The notes under the pieces were generated by a model. The model worked only from the letters and a program-made list of their open reading frames with translations, was not told the origin of the DNA and searched no databases. 32,980 nt of DNA. Source: an uncultured Sphingomonas sp. (GTDB lineage Bacteria > Pseudomonadota > Alphaproteobacteria > Sphingomonadales > Sphingomonadaceae). Made by a program: the position numbers and the translations under genes. Within the stretch, counting starts at the first letter, position 1, and every line of letters starts with the position of its first letter. Location: contig NZ_CAMLAC010000018.1 in assembly GCF_946477935.1 (NCBI RefSeq), positions 1 through 32,980 on the forward strand. Direction: 5' to 3'. Below are positions 22,316-30,461 of the stretch, piece by piece.

Positions 22316-23664
22316 TCGGTCTCGTCCTGAGCCGCAGAACTGCCACGCTCGGCCTGACGGCCAGCGCTTTCGCCGGACTGGCTCGCCCAGGGCGCGCCGT
22401 CACGCGCGACTCCGGGGCGATCGGCTACGGGTCGTTGGTGCCGGATCCTGCCGGGCTGCTCGATCTGCCGCGGGGGTTCTCCTACCGTATTCTCTCCACC
22501 TTCGGAGACCGGATGGACGACGGGCTGGTCGTGCCCGATCATGCCGACGGCATGGGATGCATCCCGCTGCCGGGCGGACGCCATGCACTGATCCGCAACC
22601 ACGAGCTTTCGCCGCAACACGGGCAGCGCGGTGCGTTCGCCGGCAATCACGGATCGGGCGCGGCGTTCGATCGTGACGGGAATGGCAACGCGCTGCCCGG
22701 CGGCACCACCACGCTCGTGATCGACGACGCGAGCGGCAGGGTCCTGTCCCAGCACCTCAGCCTGGCCGGCACGATCCGCAACTGCGCCGGCGGCACCACG
22801 CCATGGGGCAGCTGGCTGACTTGCGAGGAGGATACGACCCGCGCCGGGAACGGCGTGTCGCAGGATCATGGCTGGGTGTTCGAGGTGCCGGCCGCGGCAC
22901 GCGGGCGCGTCGATCCGGTGCCGCTGCGCGCCATGGGCCGGTTCAACCACGAAGCGGCGGCGGTCGATCCGCGGACCGGCATCGTCTATCTGACCGAGGA
23001 TCGCGACGACAGCCTGCTCTACCGCTTCCTGCCCGATCGCCCGGGTTCGCTCGCGGCGGGTGGCCGGCTTCAAGCCTTGGCAGCGCGCGACCCCGCGCGG
23101 CGCGACAGCCGCAACTGGACGGACACCGACCTGATGCCGGGTGAGTGGCTGCCGACCCGCTGGATCGACCTCGACGGCACCGACAGCCCCGGCGACGACC
23201 TGCGCGCGCGGGGCGCCGCGAAGGGCGCGGTCCGCTTCGCGCGCGGCGAAGGCATCCACATGGGCCGCGGCGAACTCTATTTCTGCTGCACGTCAGGCGG
23301 CGCGGCGAAGCTGGGGCAGATCATGCGCTATCGCCCCGCATCGTACGAGGGCCGCCGCGTGGAAGGCGGCATGGTGCAGATCTTCGTCGAGTCGACGGGC
23401 AAGCCGATGCTCGATTTCGGCGATAACCTGACGGTCGCGCCGAACGGCCATCTGGTGGTGTGCGAGGACCAGTATACCGAGACGGTCGCCAACCGGCTGA
23501 TCGGCGTCACCCCGGCCGGCCAGACTTATGTCCTGGGGTTGCTGCGCTCGCAGACCGAGCTCGCGGGGGCGTGCTTCTCGCCCGACGGCAGGACCCTTTA
23601 CGTCAACTGCTACAGCCCGACGCGGACCCTCGCGATCACCATGCCGACGGGCGCAGGCGCCTGA
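22312..23664 (+). CDS. PhoX/DUF839-type exported phosphatase-like protein
   Basis: This 450-residue protein begins with a twin-arginine-like signal (SRRTATLGLTASAFAGLA). It contains the PhoX/DUF839 beta-propeller: DHADGMGCIPL, LIRNHELS, GGTTTLV, NCAGGTTPWGSWLTCEE, GRFNHEAAAVDPRTGIVYLTEDRDDSLLYRF, and DNLTVAPNGHLVVCED near the end. The Cys, Glu and Asp ligand positions for Fe/Ca appear kept. PhoX alkaline phosphatases use iron and calcium, not zinc. I chose ATG 22312, overlapping zur by 4 nt, not the longer frame at 22258. In this context it may free phosphate in the envelope when zinc-dependent PhoA cannot work; other phosphoester substrates are possible. Confidence 0.85.
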   Translation: MIGLVLSRRTATLGLTASAFAGLARPGRAVTRDSGAIGYGSLVPDPAGLLDLPRGFSYRILSTFGDRMDDGLVVPDHADGMGCIPLPGGRHALIRNHELSPQHGQRGAFAGNHGSGAAFDRDGNGNALPGGTTTLVIDDASGRVLSQHLSLAGTIRNCAGGTTPWGSWLTCEEDTTRAGNGVSQDHGWVFEVPAAARGRVDPVPLRAMGRFNHEAAAVDPRTGIVYLTEDRDDSLLYRFLPDRPGSLAAGGRLQALAARDPARRDSRNWTDTDLMPGEWLPTRWIDLDGTDSPGDDLRARGAAKGAVRFARGEGIHMGRGELYFCCTSGGAAKLGQIMRYRPASYEGRRVEGGMVQIFVESTGKPMLDFGDNLTVAPNGHLVVCEDQYTETVANRLIGVTPAGQTYVLGLLRSQTELAGACFSPDGRTLYVNCYSPTRTLAITMPTGAGA

Positions 23665-23709
23665 CCGCTTTAGTCGATCAACCAGCAAAACCCGAAAAGG
23701 AGCGATGAC

Positions 23710-24174
23710 ATGTTTACCGAAGACATGGTGCACAAGGCGTTGCAGACATGGTGCGACAATGTGGTGGCGGTCGGCAAGGCCCATTCCGAGGGCGGCGATC
23801 CCCGCGCCGTTGCGACGCAGGTGCTCAGCGACAATTACGACTATGACCAGGGCAAGGTTCTGTTCAAGCCGACCCTGACCTTCGGTGCACGGACCTTCCG
23901 TCCGACGAAGGACGGGGCCCTTGCCTACTTTACCGGGGGAAACGACGACTTCCCCGATGATAAGGGCTTCAAACTCAAGCCGTGGGTAAAGGTATGGTAT
24001 AACAAGGAGGACTTCATCCTGCATAGCGATCTCGCGATCGTGCAATGCAATGTCCACTTCATCGGACAGGACGACAGCCATATTTTCGTGAACAAGAGCT
24101 TCGTGTTCAAGGAGTGCGAAGACGGCAAGGTGCGTATCGTCCTGCACCAATCGTCATTGCCGTATCAGCCCTGA
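23710..24174 (+). CDS. Small NTF2/SnoaL-like protein at the end of the zinc-type operon
   Basis: The 154-residue protein looks like an NTF2/SnoaL fold: N-terminal helix ALQTWCDNVVAVGKAHSEGGDP, then the sheet with LFKPTLTFGARTFRPTKDGALAYFTGG, DLAIVQCNVHFIGQ and VRIVLHQSSLPYQP. The paired W..W (KPWVKVWYN) and the C-terminal HQSSLPY match a small family that I recall from proteobacteria, sometimes given enzyme labels I would not trust. No signal peptide. AAAAGGAG precedes ATG 23710, 45 nt after phoX. The function is unknown; the fold suits binding a small hydrophobic or polar ligand. Position as last gene after Zur and PhoX suggests zinc-linked expression. Confidence 0.75.
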   Translation: MFTEDMVHKALQTWCDNVVAVGKAHSEGGDPRAVATQVLSDNYDYDQGKVLFKPTLTFGARTFRPTKDGALAYFTGGNDDFPDDKGFKLKPWVKVWYNKEDFILHSDLAIVQCNVHFIGQDDSHIFVNKSFVFKECEDGKVRIVLHQSSLPYQP

Positions 24175-24874
24175 TGAGCCTGCGCGGTTACGCTGTCAGT
24201 GATTGCGCCGACTTGCTGCCGCTGCCGCCAGGCACCTTCTGCCCCGTCAGATGCGGCGGGACAACATGGTGCCGGGCTGCGCATCGGACGTGCGTCAGAT
24301 CACTGCCGCTCGATTGCGGCGCGGCGCTCACGCTTTCCGAATATGTTCGGCCGGACGCTCGTCCTGTTTGTCCGCCGCCCATCTACACGTCGTGACGGCA
24401 TGCGGCGCTTGGCGGTGCTCGCGACATATAGAGGATTACACTAGGAAACGGCGGCGGAGTGTTAAGAATCGCAATTACCGTTTCACTTACGCTCTGCTAA
24501 AAACTGGCGGCAGGTCGTGCGGAGGAAAAGCGAAGCGTTTATGATTGGGTGTTTAGCGGCGCGTCGCCGGCTGGCATCTTTGCGTAAGACGAATGGCAGG
24601 TCCCGGAATTAGCGGCCGTTCACACGAGGCCCGTTGGAGGTCTTAATTTGGTCGAGAGCGGCCGCCCTTCCTTACTGCCGCGGCGACCCAGAAATGGTCA
24701 CTCAGAGCGCCTAGGCCGGCTCCCAATTGCGGACGTCCATTCACCGGCGGTTAGTCGTCAGCCGAAACGGCTAGCCGGGTCGCGAGGCCTTTCGCTCCCG
24801 GAGCGTGATAGGATGGCGCAGCGCAGTCCAAAATGCCCACTTGCACCCAAAGCAACGGGGCGCGACGATGAGGC
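24175..24874. other. Gene-poor stretch of about 700 bp
   Basis: No convincing gene on either strand; frames are short and Arg-rich. It has GGTCGAGAGCGG near 24651 and GCGGACGTCC near 24730, phrases like the palindromic filler at 13396, suggesting degraded interspersed repeats. A clear intrinsic terminator was not found. It separates the zinc-type cluster from unrelated hydrolase genes. Confidence 0.45.
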
Positions 24875-25972
24875 ATGCTGTCTTTCCTGCCGCTTCTGCT
24901 CCTCCAGGCTGCCGTAACCCAGACGCCTCCGCTCACGCCAGCGACCAAACCGGCACCGGCCGTGTCGAAGTGGCCGGCACGAGATGCACAATTCACCGTC
25001 CCCGATTTCCGCTTCCGCTCGGGCGAGACCCTGCCGAAGTTAAGCATCAACTACACGACGCTAGGATCGCCTCACCGCAACGCCAAGGGTGAGATCGACA
25101 ATGCCGTAATGGTCCTGCACGGCACCGGCGGCACGGGCCGCCAGTTCCTTGCCCCGCAGTTCGCGGACGAGCTTTACGGCTCTGGCCAGCCACTGGACAT
25201 CAAGCGCTACTGGATCATCCTCCCCGACGGAATTGGCCACGGCAAATCGGCAAAGCCGTCGGATGGCCTGCACATGCGCTTTCCGCGCTACGATTATAAC
25301 GACATGATCGAGGCGCAATACCGTCTGCTGCACGATGGGCTTGGCATTCGACGCATGCGCCTCATCATGGGAACGTCGATGGGCTGCATGCACACCTTGG
25401 TCTGGGGCGAGACGCACCCCGACTTTGCCCGCGCTCTGATGCCGCTGGCCTGTGAGCCAGTCGAGATCGCCGGCCTCAACCGTATGTGGCGCAAGCTTGT
25501 AATTGACGGGATCAAGACCGACCCGGCGTGGGCGGGTGGCGAATACCAAACTCCGCCTACGCAAGGGCTGCGCACTGCCGCCAGCCTGCTATTCGTTGCC
25601 GGTGCCGCACCCCTGTACTTTCAAGCACGATACCCTGGGCGTGAAGCTGCCGAGGCATTCGCACGCGAGCGGGTGGCCGCATCGATCAAGGGCACGGACG
25701 CGAATGACCTGATCTATCAGGTCGATGCGTCGCGTACCTACGATCCGTGGCCGCTACTGGAAGCGATCACCGCGCCAACCACATGGGTAAACTCAGCTGA
25801 TGACTTCATCAATCCGCGCAACCTTGATTACCCGCAGCGCGCGGTTGCCCGCATGAGAGATGCCCGGTTTCGCCTTATCCCTGAGACGGCTGACACGCGC
25901 GGTCACGGTACGCACACCGCAGCCCGGTTCTGGAAGCAAGACTTAGTCGACCTGCTCCGACGCACTGAATAG
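24875..25972 (+). CDS. Exported alpha/beta hydrolase, homoserine acetyltransferase (MetX)-like fold
   Basis: The 365-residue protein has a signal-like start (MLSFLPLLLLQAAV) followed by a MetX-type alpha/beta hydrolase: SINYTTLGSP, VLHGTGGTG (oxyanion), KRYWIILPDGIGHGKSAKP, nucleophile Ser168 in MGTSMGCMH, Asp in NSADDFINP, and catalytic His near the end in GHGTHTAA. True MetX enzymes are cytosolic and use the GNSMGG-type elbow; here GTSMGC plus a signal peptide suggests a periplasmic hydrolase of unknown substrate. It stands alone between two gaps. ATG 24875 was kept because it supplies the signal peptide; the SD is weak. Confidence 0.83.
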   Translation: MLSFLPLLLLQAAVTQTPPLTPATKPAPAVSKWPARDAQFTVPDFRFRSGETLPKLSINYTTLGSPHRNAKGEIDNAVMVLHGTGGTGRQFLAPQFADELYGSGQPLDIKRYWIILPDGIGHGKSAKPSDGLHMRFPRYDYNDMIEAQYRLLHDGLGIRRMRLIMGTSMGCMHTLVWGETHPDFARALMPLACEPVEIAGLNRMWRKLVIDGIKTDPAWAGGEYQTPPTQGLRTAASLLFVAGAAPLYFQARYPGREAAEAFARERVAASIKGTDANDLIYQVDASRTYDPWPLLEAITAPTTWVNSADDFINPRNLDYPQRAVARMRDARFRLIPETADTRGHGTHTAARFWKQDLVDLLRRTE

Positions 25973-26106
25973 GTTGGCGACACGACCCAATTGCCGTCAT
26001 TCGAAGCGCTGTATCCACTTCCTAGTTCTGCGATTTTTCATGTCGGTCCCGACTGACGTAGAGGCCGATACTGACGTAAGGGGTTGAAAGGCCCCCAGCC
26101 AGTTTC

Positions 26107-26123
26107 AGGCCGACTGCCGGCCT
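26107..26123 (-). terminator. Hairpin just after the SDR stop
   Basis: AGGCCG and CGGCCT form a perfect 6-bp stem with a 5-nt loop, 3 nt beyond the minus-strand SDR stop. There is no T-run, so intrinsic termination is only possible. Confidence 0.3.
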
Positions 26124-26126
26124 TCA

Positions 26127-26861
26127 TCAGATTTGTGCCAGGCCACCGTCGGTGAACAGCTCGCTGCCTGTCATGAAGCTGCTGTCCGATGATGCCAGGA
26201 AAGCGGCAGCGGCCGCCACTTCCGATGGGTCACCGACATGTCCGATCGGCGTCGTCGTGCCCATCTCGATCATGGCATCGCGCCCGACAACTTCGGCGGC
26301 AAGTTCCGTCAGCGTCGGGCCCGGCGACAGGACGTTGACGCGGATCCCCGTGCCCCGCAGATCCTGAGCCCAACTACGCGCGAGATTGCGGACCGCCGCT
26401 TTCGAGGCACTGTAGACGCTGAACGCTGGCGTCCCCATGACGCCGGTGGTCGAGCCGGTCAGGATGACCGAACCACCCTGCTCCATCAGCTTGATACCCT
26501 TCTGCACCGTGTAGATCGTGCCCTTCACATTCACGTCGAGCGTGGCGTCAACATGGTCAGGCGTGATCTCGGACAAGGGTGACAGCGCGCCGGTGCCCGC
26601 ATTGGCGAACAGGATGTCGAGCCTGCCGTGCGCCTTGTCCACCGTATCGAAAAGCCGGTCCAGGTCGGCGGCGTCGGTAACCGATCCTGCGACCGCTCGC
26701 GCATTAGCGCCAAGCGTCCCCACCGCAGCTTCAAGCTTATCCGCCCTGCGTCCGAACAGATATACGAACGCCCCTTCCGCGATGAACCGCTTCGCCGAAG
26801 CCAAGCCGATACCCGTGCCACCCCCGGTGATGACAGCAATCTTACCTTCCAGTCTGTTCAT
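26127..26861 (-). CDS. Short-chain dehydrogenase/reductase under HxlR control
   Basis: The 244-residue classical SDR has TGGGTGIG (about 12-19), FGRRADKL after beta-2 (Arg-Arg favours NADPH), ANAGTG, catalytic Ser in LTGSTTG, YSASK (Tyr/Lys), and SSFMTGSELFTDGG at the end. ATG 26861 has GGAGG upstream; the longer in-frame extension to 27041 overlaps the divergent regulator and is rejected. Divergent pairing with an HxlR regulator usually means quinone, aldehyde or electrophile response. It probably reduces a carbonyl compound in the cytoplasm; the substrate is unknown. Confidence 0.92.
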   Translation of the reverse strand: MNRLEGKIAVITGGGTGIGLASAKRFIAEGAFVYLFGRRADKLEAAVGTLGANARAVAGSVTDAADLDRLFDTVDKAHGRLDILFANAGTGALSPLSEITPDHVDATLDVNVKGTIYTVQKGIKLMEQGGSVILTGSTTGVMGTPAFSVYSASKAAVRNLARSWAQDLRGTGIRVNVLSPGPTLTELAAEVVGRDAMIEMGTTTPIGHVGDPSEVAAAAAFLASSDSSFMTGSELFTDGGLAQI

Positions 26862-26903
26862 ACGTGCCTCCGTTCGTGGGTTGCACGCAACTGGCCACCT
26901 CCC

Positions 26904-26939
26904 TACCAAAGAACAAGTATGCACCTTTTGGTAAGTATG
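26904..26939. promoter_or_regulatory. HxlR-type operator candidate in the divergent promoter
   Basis: TACCAAA (26904-26910) and TTTGGTA (26927-26933) form an inverted repeat in the 82-bp gap, and AAGTATG occurs twice (26915-26921 and 26933-26939), 18 nt apart. Such A/T-rich dyads between a regulator and a divergent oxidoreductase are typical binding sites of HxlR-family repressors. It would control both genes. Confidence 0.55.
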
Positions 26940-26943
26940 AAGA

Positions 26944-27345
26944 ATGTCTGACATGCTCCCAGCTGACGATCTCGTCGAACGCCCCATCGTCCCGGCCTTC
27001 ACCTGCGGCCTCGACGCCACGCTCAAGGTCATCTCGGGCAAATGGAAACCCCTGATCCTGTATTTCCTGCTGCGTGGACCGACCCGTTATGGAGAACTGA
27101 AGCGCGCCATTCGTGACGTCAGCGACAAGGTGCTGATCCAGCAACTGAAGGAACTCGAGGCGGACGGCGTACTGCACCGGAACGATTACAAGGAAGTCCC
27201 GCCGCGGGTCGATTACACCCTGACCCAACTCGGACAGAGCCTCGCCCAAGCGCTGGAGCCGCTATGCCAGTGGGGCACCGAGAACATGGCGGAAATGCAG
27301 AAACTCTTTGCTGATCGCGATAGCTGGGGACGTGGGCGTGGTTGA
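26944..27345 (+). CDS. HxlR-family winged-helix transcriptional regulator
   Basis: The 133-residue protein shows the HxlR core: CGLDATLKVISGKWKPLILYFLL, GPTRYGELKRAIRDVSDKVLIQQLKELEADGVLHR (recognition helix), and YTLTQLGQSLAQALEPLCQWG. The conserved Cys21 near the N-terminus is the residue that senses electrophiles or oxidants in HypR/YodB-type members. It is divergent from the SDR gene with a dyad between them, so it likely represses that gene until a reactive compound appears. Start at ATG 26944; ATG 26953 is an alternative. Confidence 0.93.
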   Translation: MSDMLPADDLVERPIVPAFTCGLDATLKVISGKWKPLILYFLLRGPTRYGELKRAIRDVSDKVLIQQLKELEADGVLHRNDYKEVPPRVDYTLTQLGQSLAQALEPLCQWGTENMAEMQKLFADRDSWGRGRG

Positions 27346-27536
27346 CTGCCAACCTACCGGTTCAGAATTTGTGTACGTCTGCCGGGCCGTGCCGGGTAAG
27401 CCGCCCTATATTCGGCTAATTTTGTTAGTCTTTTGGACGCCCGAGACTGCCAATCGTTCAGCTTAACGCAGCGCTGTGGCATGAAATGGCATTATGCCTG
27501 CAGGGATATCAACGTGGCGACCGGTGTTGCTCCTTG

Positions 27537-28538
27537 ATGCGTCATCGATTTCTCTCCGCCCTCGCCTGCTCGGCCATGCTCTCGACCACCGCCGGTGCGC
27601 AAACCGAGCCGCTGGGTGCCGATCTGAAGCGGTTCAATTACCCGGCTCCCGTGCACTGGTTCGAGGCGAAGTCACAGGGTCATCCGGTTCGCATGGCCTT
27701 TCTCGACCGGCCGGCGACCGCCACGCCGAACGGCACGACGATCGTTCTGCTCCACGGCAAGAACTTCTGCGCCGCGACCTGGGGCGACACCGCGCGCGGG
27801 CTGGCGGCGACGGGCTACCGCGTCATCGTGCCGGATCAGATCGGCTTCTGCAAATCGTCCAAGCCGGACGGCTATCAGTACAGCTTCCACGCTATGGCCG
27901 CGTTGACGGCGGCGCTGCTCGACCGGGCCGGGGCCGGCAAGGTTGTCCTGGTCGGCCATTCGACCGGCGGCATTCTGGCCACCCGCTTCGCGCTCTTGTA
28001 CCCTGAGCGGGTCGCGAAGCTGGTGCTGGTCAACCCGCTCGGCCTCCACGACACGCTGAGCGAGGGCGTGCCCTATACCGACCTCGGCAGGCTGCGCGCG
28101 GAAGAGGCGAAGACCGATACCGCGTCGATCAAGGCTTATCAGCTTCGTAACTATTATCACGGGGTTTGGCATCCGGCCTATGATCGTTGGGTCGCCATGC
28201 TGGCCGGGCAATATGCCAGCCCCGACGGCGACACGGTGCGCGACGCACAGGCCCGCCTGTCAGATATGATCCAGACCCAGCCCGTTGCCGCCGAACTGCC
28301 GCGCCTTGCGGTCCCGACCACGCTCATCATCGGCCAGCGCGACCTGACCGCCTTTCGCGCCAATAGCGCGCCGGAGGATCGACGCGGGCGCATCCGCACG
28401 GTGCCGCAGGCCGCCGACGAGGCCGTCAAGCGCATTTCCGGCGCGCGCCTGATCCGCCTGGACGATCTCGGCCACTCGCCGCAGGTCGAGGCGCCCGCCG
28501 AGTTCCTGCAAACGCTTCGGTCTGCGATCACGCGGTGA
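27537..28538 (+). CDS. Exported alpha/beta hydrolase
   Basis: The 333-residue protein has a signal peptide (MRHRFLSALACSAMLSTTAGAQ) then an alpha/beta hydrolase: IVLLHGKNFCAATW (oxyanion region), PDQIGFCKSSKP, Ser142 in GHSTGG, Asp269 in GQRD, His313 in LGHSPQ. I start at ATG 27537 because it supplies the signal; the frame extends to 27486 with unlikely residues. Its stop overlaps the start of the next gene (GTGA), so the two are co-translated. The substrate is unknown; lipase/esterase or carbon-carbon hydrolase activity is possible. Confidence 0.87.
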   Translation: MRHRFLSALACSAMLSTTAGAQTEPLGADLKRFNYPAPVHWFEAKSQGHPVRMAFLDRPATATPNGTTIVLLHGKNFCAATWGDTARGLAATGYRVIVPDQIGFCKSSKPDGYQYSFHAMAALTAALLDRAGAGKVVLVGHSTGGILATRFALLYPERVAKLVLVNPLGLHDTLSEGVPYTDLGRLRAEEAKTDTASIKAYQLRNYYHGVWHPAYDRWVAMLAGQYASPDGDTVRDAQARLSDMIQTQPVAAELPRLAVPTTLIIGQRDLTAFRANSAPEDRRGRIRTVPQAADEAVKRISGARLIRLDDLGHSPQVEAPAEFLQTLRSAITR

Positions 28539-29587
28539 AGCGATTTGCCTGCGCGTTGGCGCTCCTCCTCGCCAGCGGGTGCGATGCCACGCCTGCGCCA
28601 CGGCAAGCGGCTATAGCCCGCCCGGGCGAGACGCGGGGCCTGGACAGCGCCATCCTCGCCGACACCGTTGCGCAAGCCCGCCGTCTTCCCCGGCTCCGCT
28701 CGCTGCTGATCCTGCGTGACGGGCAGGTACTGGCGGAGCAACGGTTCAACGGCGGGCCGCCGCTCAACCGGCCGGTCAATATCAAGTCCGCGTCCAAGTC
28801 GGTCCTGTCCGCGCTGGTCGGCATCGCGATCGCGAAAGGCGTGCTGACCGGCGTCGACCAGCCCGTGCTCTCAGTGCTCGGCAGCGATGCGCCGCCCAAT
28901 CCCGACCCGCGTCTTACCCGGCTGACCGTCGAGGATCTGCTGACGATGCGCGCCGGACTGGAGCGGACGTCCGGCGAGAATTACGGGCGCTGGGTGTCCA
29001 GCCGCAACTGGGTCCGCTTCGCCCTTGCACATCCGTTCGTCGACGAGCCGGGCGATGCGATGCTCTATTCGACCGGCAACACGCATCTGCTGTCGGCGAT
29101 GCTGACGCGGGCATCGGGGCGCGACACCCATGCCCTGATGCGCAACTGGCTGGCGGAGCCGCTCGGCATCACCATCCCGCCATGGTCGCGCGATCCGCAG
29201 GGCATCTATTTCGGCGGCAACGACATGATGATGTCACCGCGCAGCCTGGCGCGGTTCGGCGAACTCTATCGCCTGGGCGGGGTGATCGACGGGCGGCGGA
29301 TCGTCCCCGTCCGCTGGATCGAGGAAAGCTGGACCCCGCGCACCGTGTCACCGTGGAGCGGTGGTCAATATGGCTATGGCTGGTTCGTCGGCACCAGCCG
29401 CGGCCATCCTCTGCGCTTCGCCTGGGGCTATGGCGGGCAGATGCTGTTCATCATGCCGGACCTGAAGCTGACGGTCGTCATGACCTCCGACCCCGGGGGC
29501 GCGCGAGACAATGGTCATATCCCGGCGCTCCACACGCTCCTTGATGACGGGATTGTGCCCGCCACTGAGCGGGCTAGTGGGCCGTAA
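28535..29587 (+). CDS. Serine beta-lactamase/esterase-like lipoprotein (class C fold)
   Basis: This 350-residue protein starts at GTG 28535, overlapping the hydrolase stop. The N-terminus is a lipoprotein signal with lipobox LASGC (Cys16). The penicillin-binding/class C beta-lactamase motifs follow: SxxK at 85-88 (SASK), a Tyr motif near YSTGNTHLLSAML, and a C-terminal GYGG replacing KTG. Such proteins are mostly esterases or D-amino peptidases rather than resistance enzymes, and the non-KTG third motif supports that. It is anchored in the envelope and probably acts on the same compound as the exported hydrolase before it. Confidence 0.9.
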   Translation: MKRFACALALLLASGCDATPAPRQAAIARPGETRGLDSAILADTVAQARRLPRLRSLLILRDGQVLAEQRFNGGPPLNRPVNIKSASKSVLSALVGIAIAKGVLTGVDQPVLSVLGSDAPPNPDPRLTRLTVEDLLTMRAGLERTSGENYGRWVSSRNWVRFALAHPFVDEPGDAMLYSTGNTHLLSAMLTRASGRDTHALMRNWLAEPLGITIPPWSRDPQGIYFGGNDMMMSPRSLARFGELYRLGGVIDGRRIVPVRWIEESWTPRTVSPWSGGQYGYGWFVGTSRGHPLRFAWGYGGQMLFIMPDLKLTVVMTSDPGGARDNGHIPALHTLLDDGIVPATERASGP

Positions 29588-29985
29588 TGGTCCCGGTGGT
29601 GAAGATGCCAGAGATCGAGGGGGCAATGCCGTGGTGTCGCAGAGGCGAGATCAATTCTGAGGATCGCGCCCAGGTTTGCTGACCCATCGGTGGACATTCA
29701 TGCCGCCTCCCCCGCTTCCCGACTCCGGACGTTCGTTCAACAAAGCAGCGCAGCGGCTGACACCTCGCTCAACGGCCGGGTAGACGGCAAAAAAGCGGAA
29801 TAGCTGCTCTGTTGAGGCTCATGGCAACACCTTCGGAAACGAGACGCGAAGGGCAGCTTTCGGCATTCAACCGTCATATAGCTGTAATCCGCATCCGTAG
29901 ATTTCGTGCTTTCGACGACACTACGATCCCCCTCGACTGATTGGAACTGAGCCAGTGAGGGCCGTGTCCTGGCCGTGCAATTTGT
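29588..29985. other. Gap of about 400 bp before the IS110 fragment
   Basis: Nothing recognisable on either strand. It probably includes the broken left side of the IS110-family remnant, since the transposase homology starts abruptly near 29988. Confidence 0.45.
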
Positions 29986-29987
29986 TC

Positions 29988-30347
29988 AGGATCGCCGGCC
30001 TGGGCACGCTGACGGCCAACCAGATCATCGCGGTGATGCCCGAGCTGGGATTGCTCGACAACAAGCAGGCCGCCTCGCTGGCCGGCCTCGCACCCGTCGC
30101 GCGCCAGTCCGAGCAGTGGAAAGGCAAGAGCTTCATCCGTGGCGGCAGGGGCAATGTTCGTCAGGCCCTCTATGTGCCAGCCCTCGTCGCCGCACGCTTC
30201 AATCCCGAACTCAAGGCCAAGTACCAGCAGCTCATCGCAACCGGAAAACTTGCAAAAATCGCCATCACTGCCGTCATGCGAAAGCTCATCGTCACCGCAA
30301 ATGCCATGCTCAAAGCAGACCGCCTCTGGACGCCAACACTCGCTTGA
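29988..30347 (+). pseudogene. IS110-family transposase, C-terminal fragment
   Basis: The frame reads RIAGLGTLTANQIIAVMPELGLL, ASLAGLAPVARQSEQWKGK, GGRGNVRQALYVPALVAAR and KIAITAVMRKLIVTANAML. This is the Transposase_20 domain, including the Arg-Gly-rich turn and Ser-containing loop. The RuvC-like N-terminal two thirds are missing. It is not a copy of the intact IS1111-type gene at 11675, differing in most residues. The element is dead. Confidence 0.85.
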
Positions 30348-30461
30348 CCATCACGGATACTCTAACTGGCATGTGCCGCAGGGCACTGTCGCAAGATGAA
30401 CATGGCAGGGCAGGCCTCATTCCGAAACGGCGTCATAACCCTTGGTTTTGGCCACCTATGA

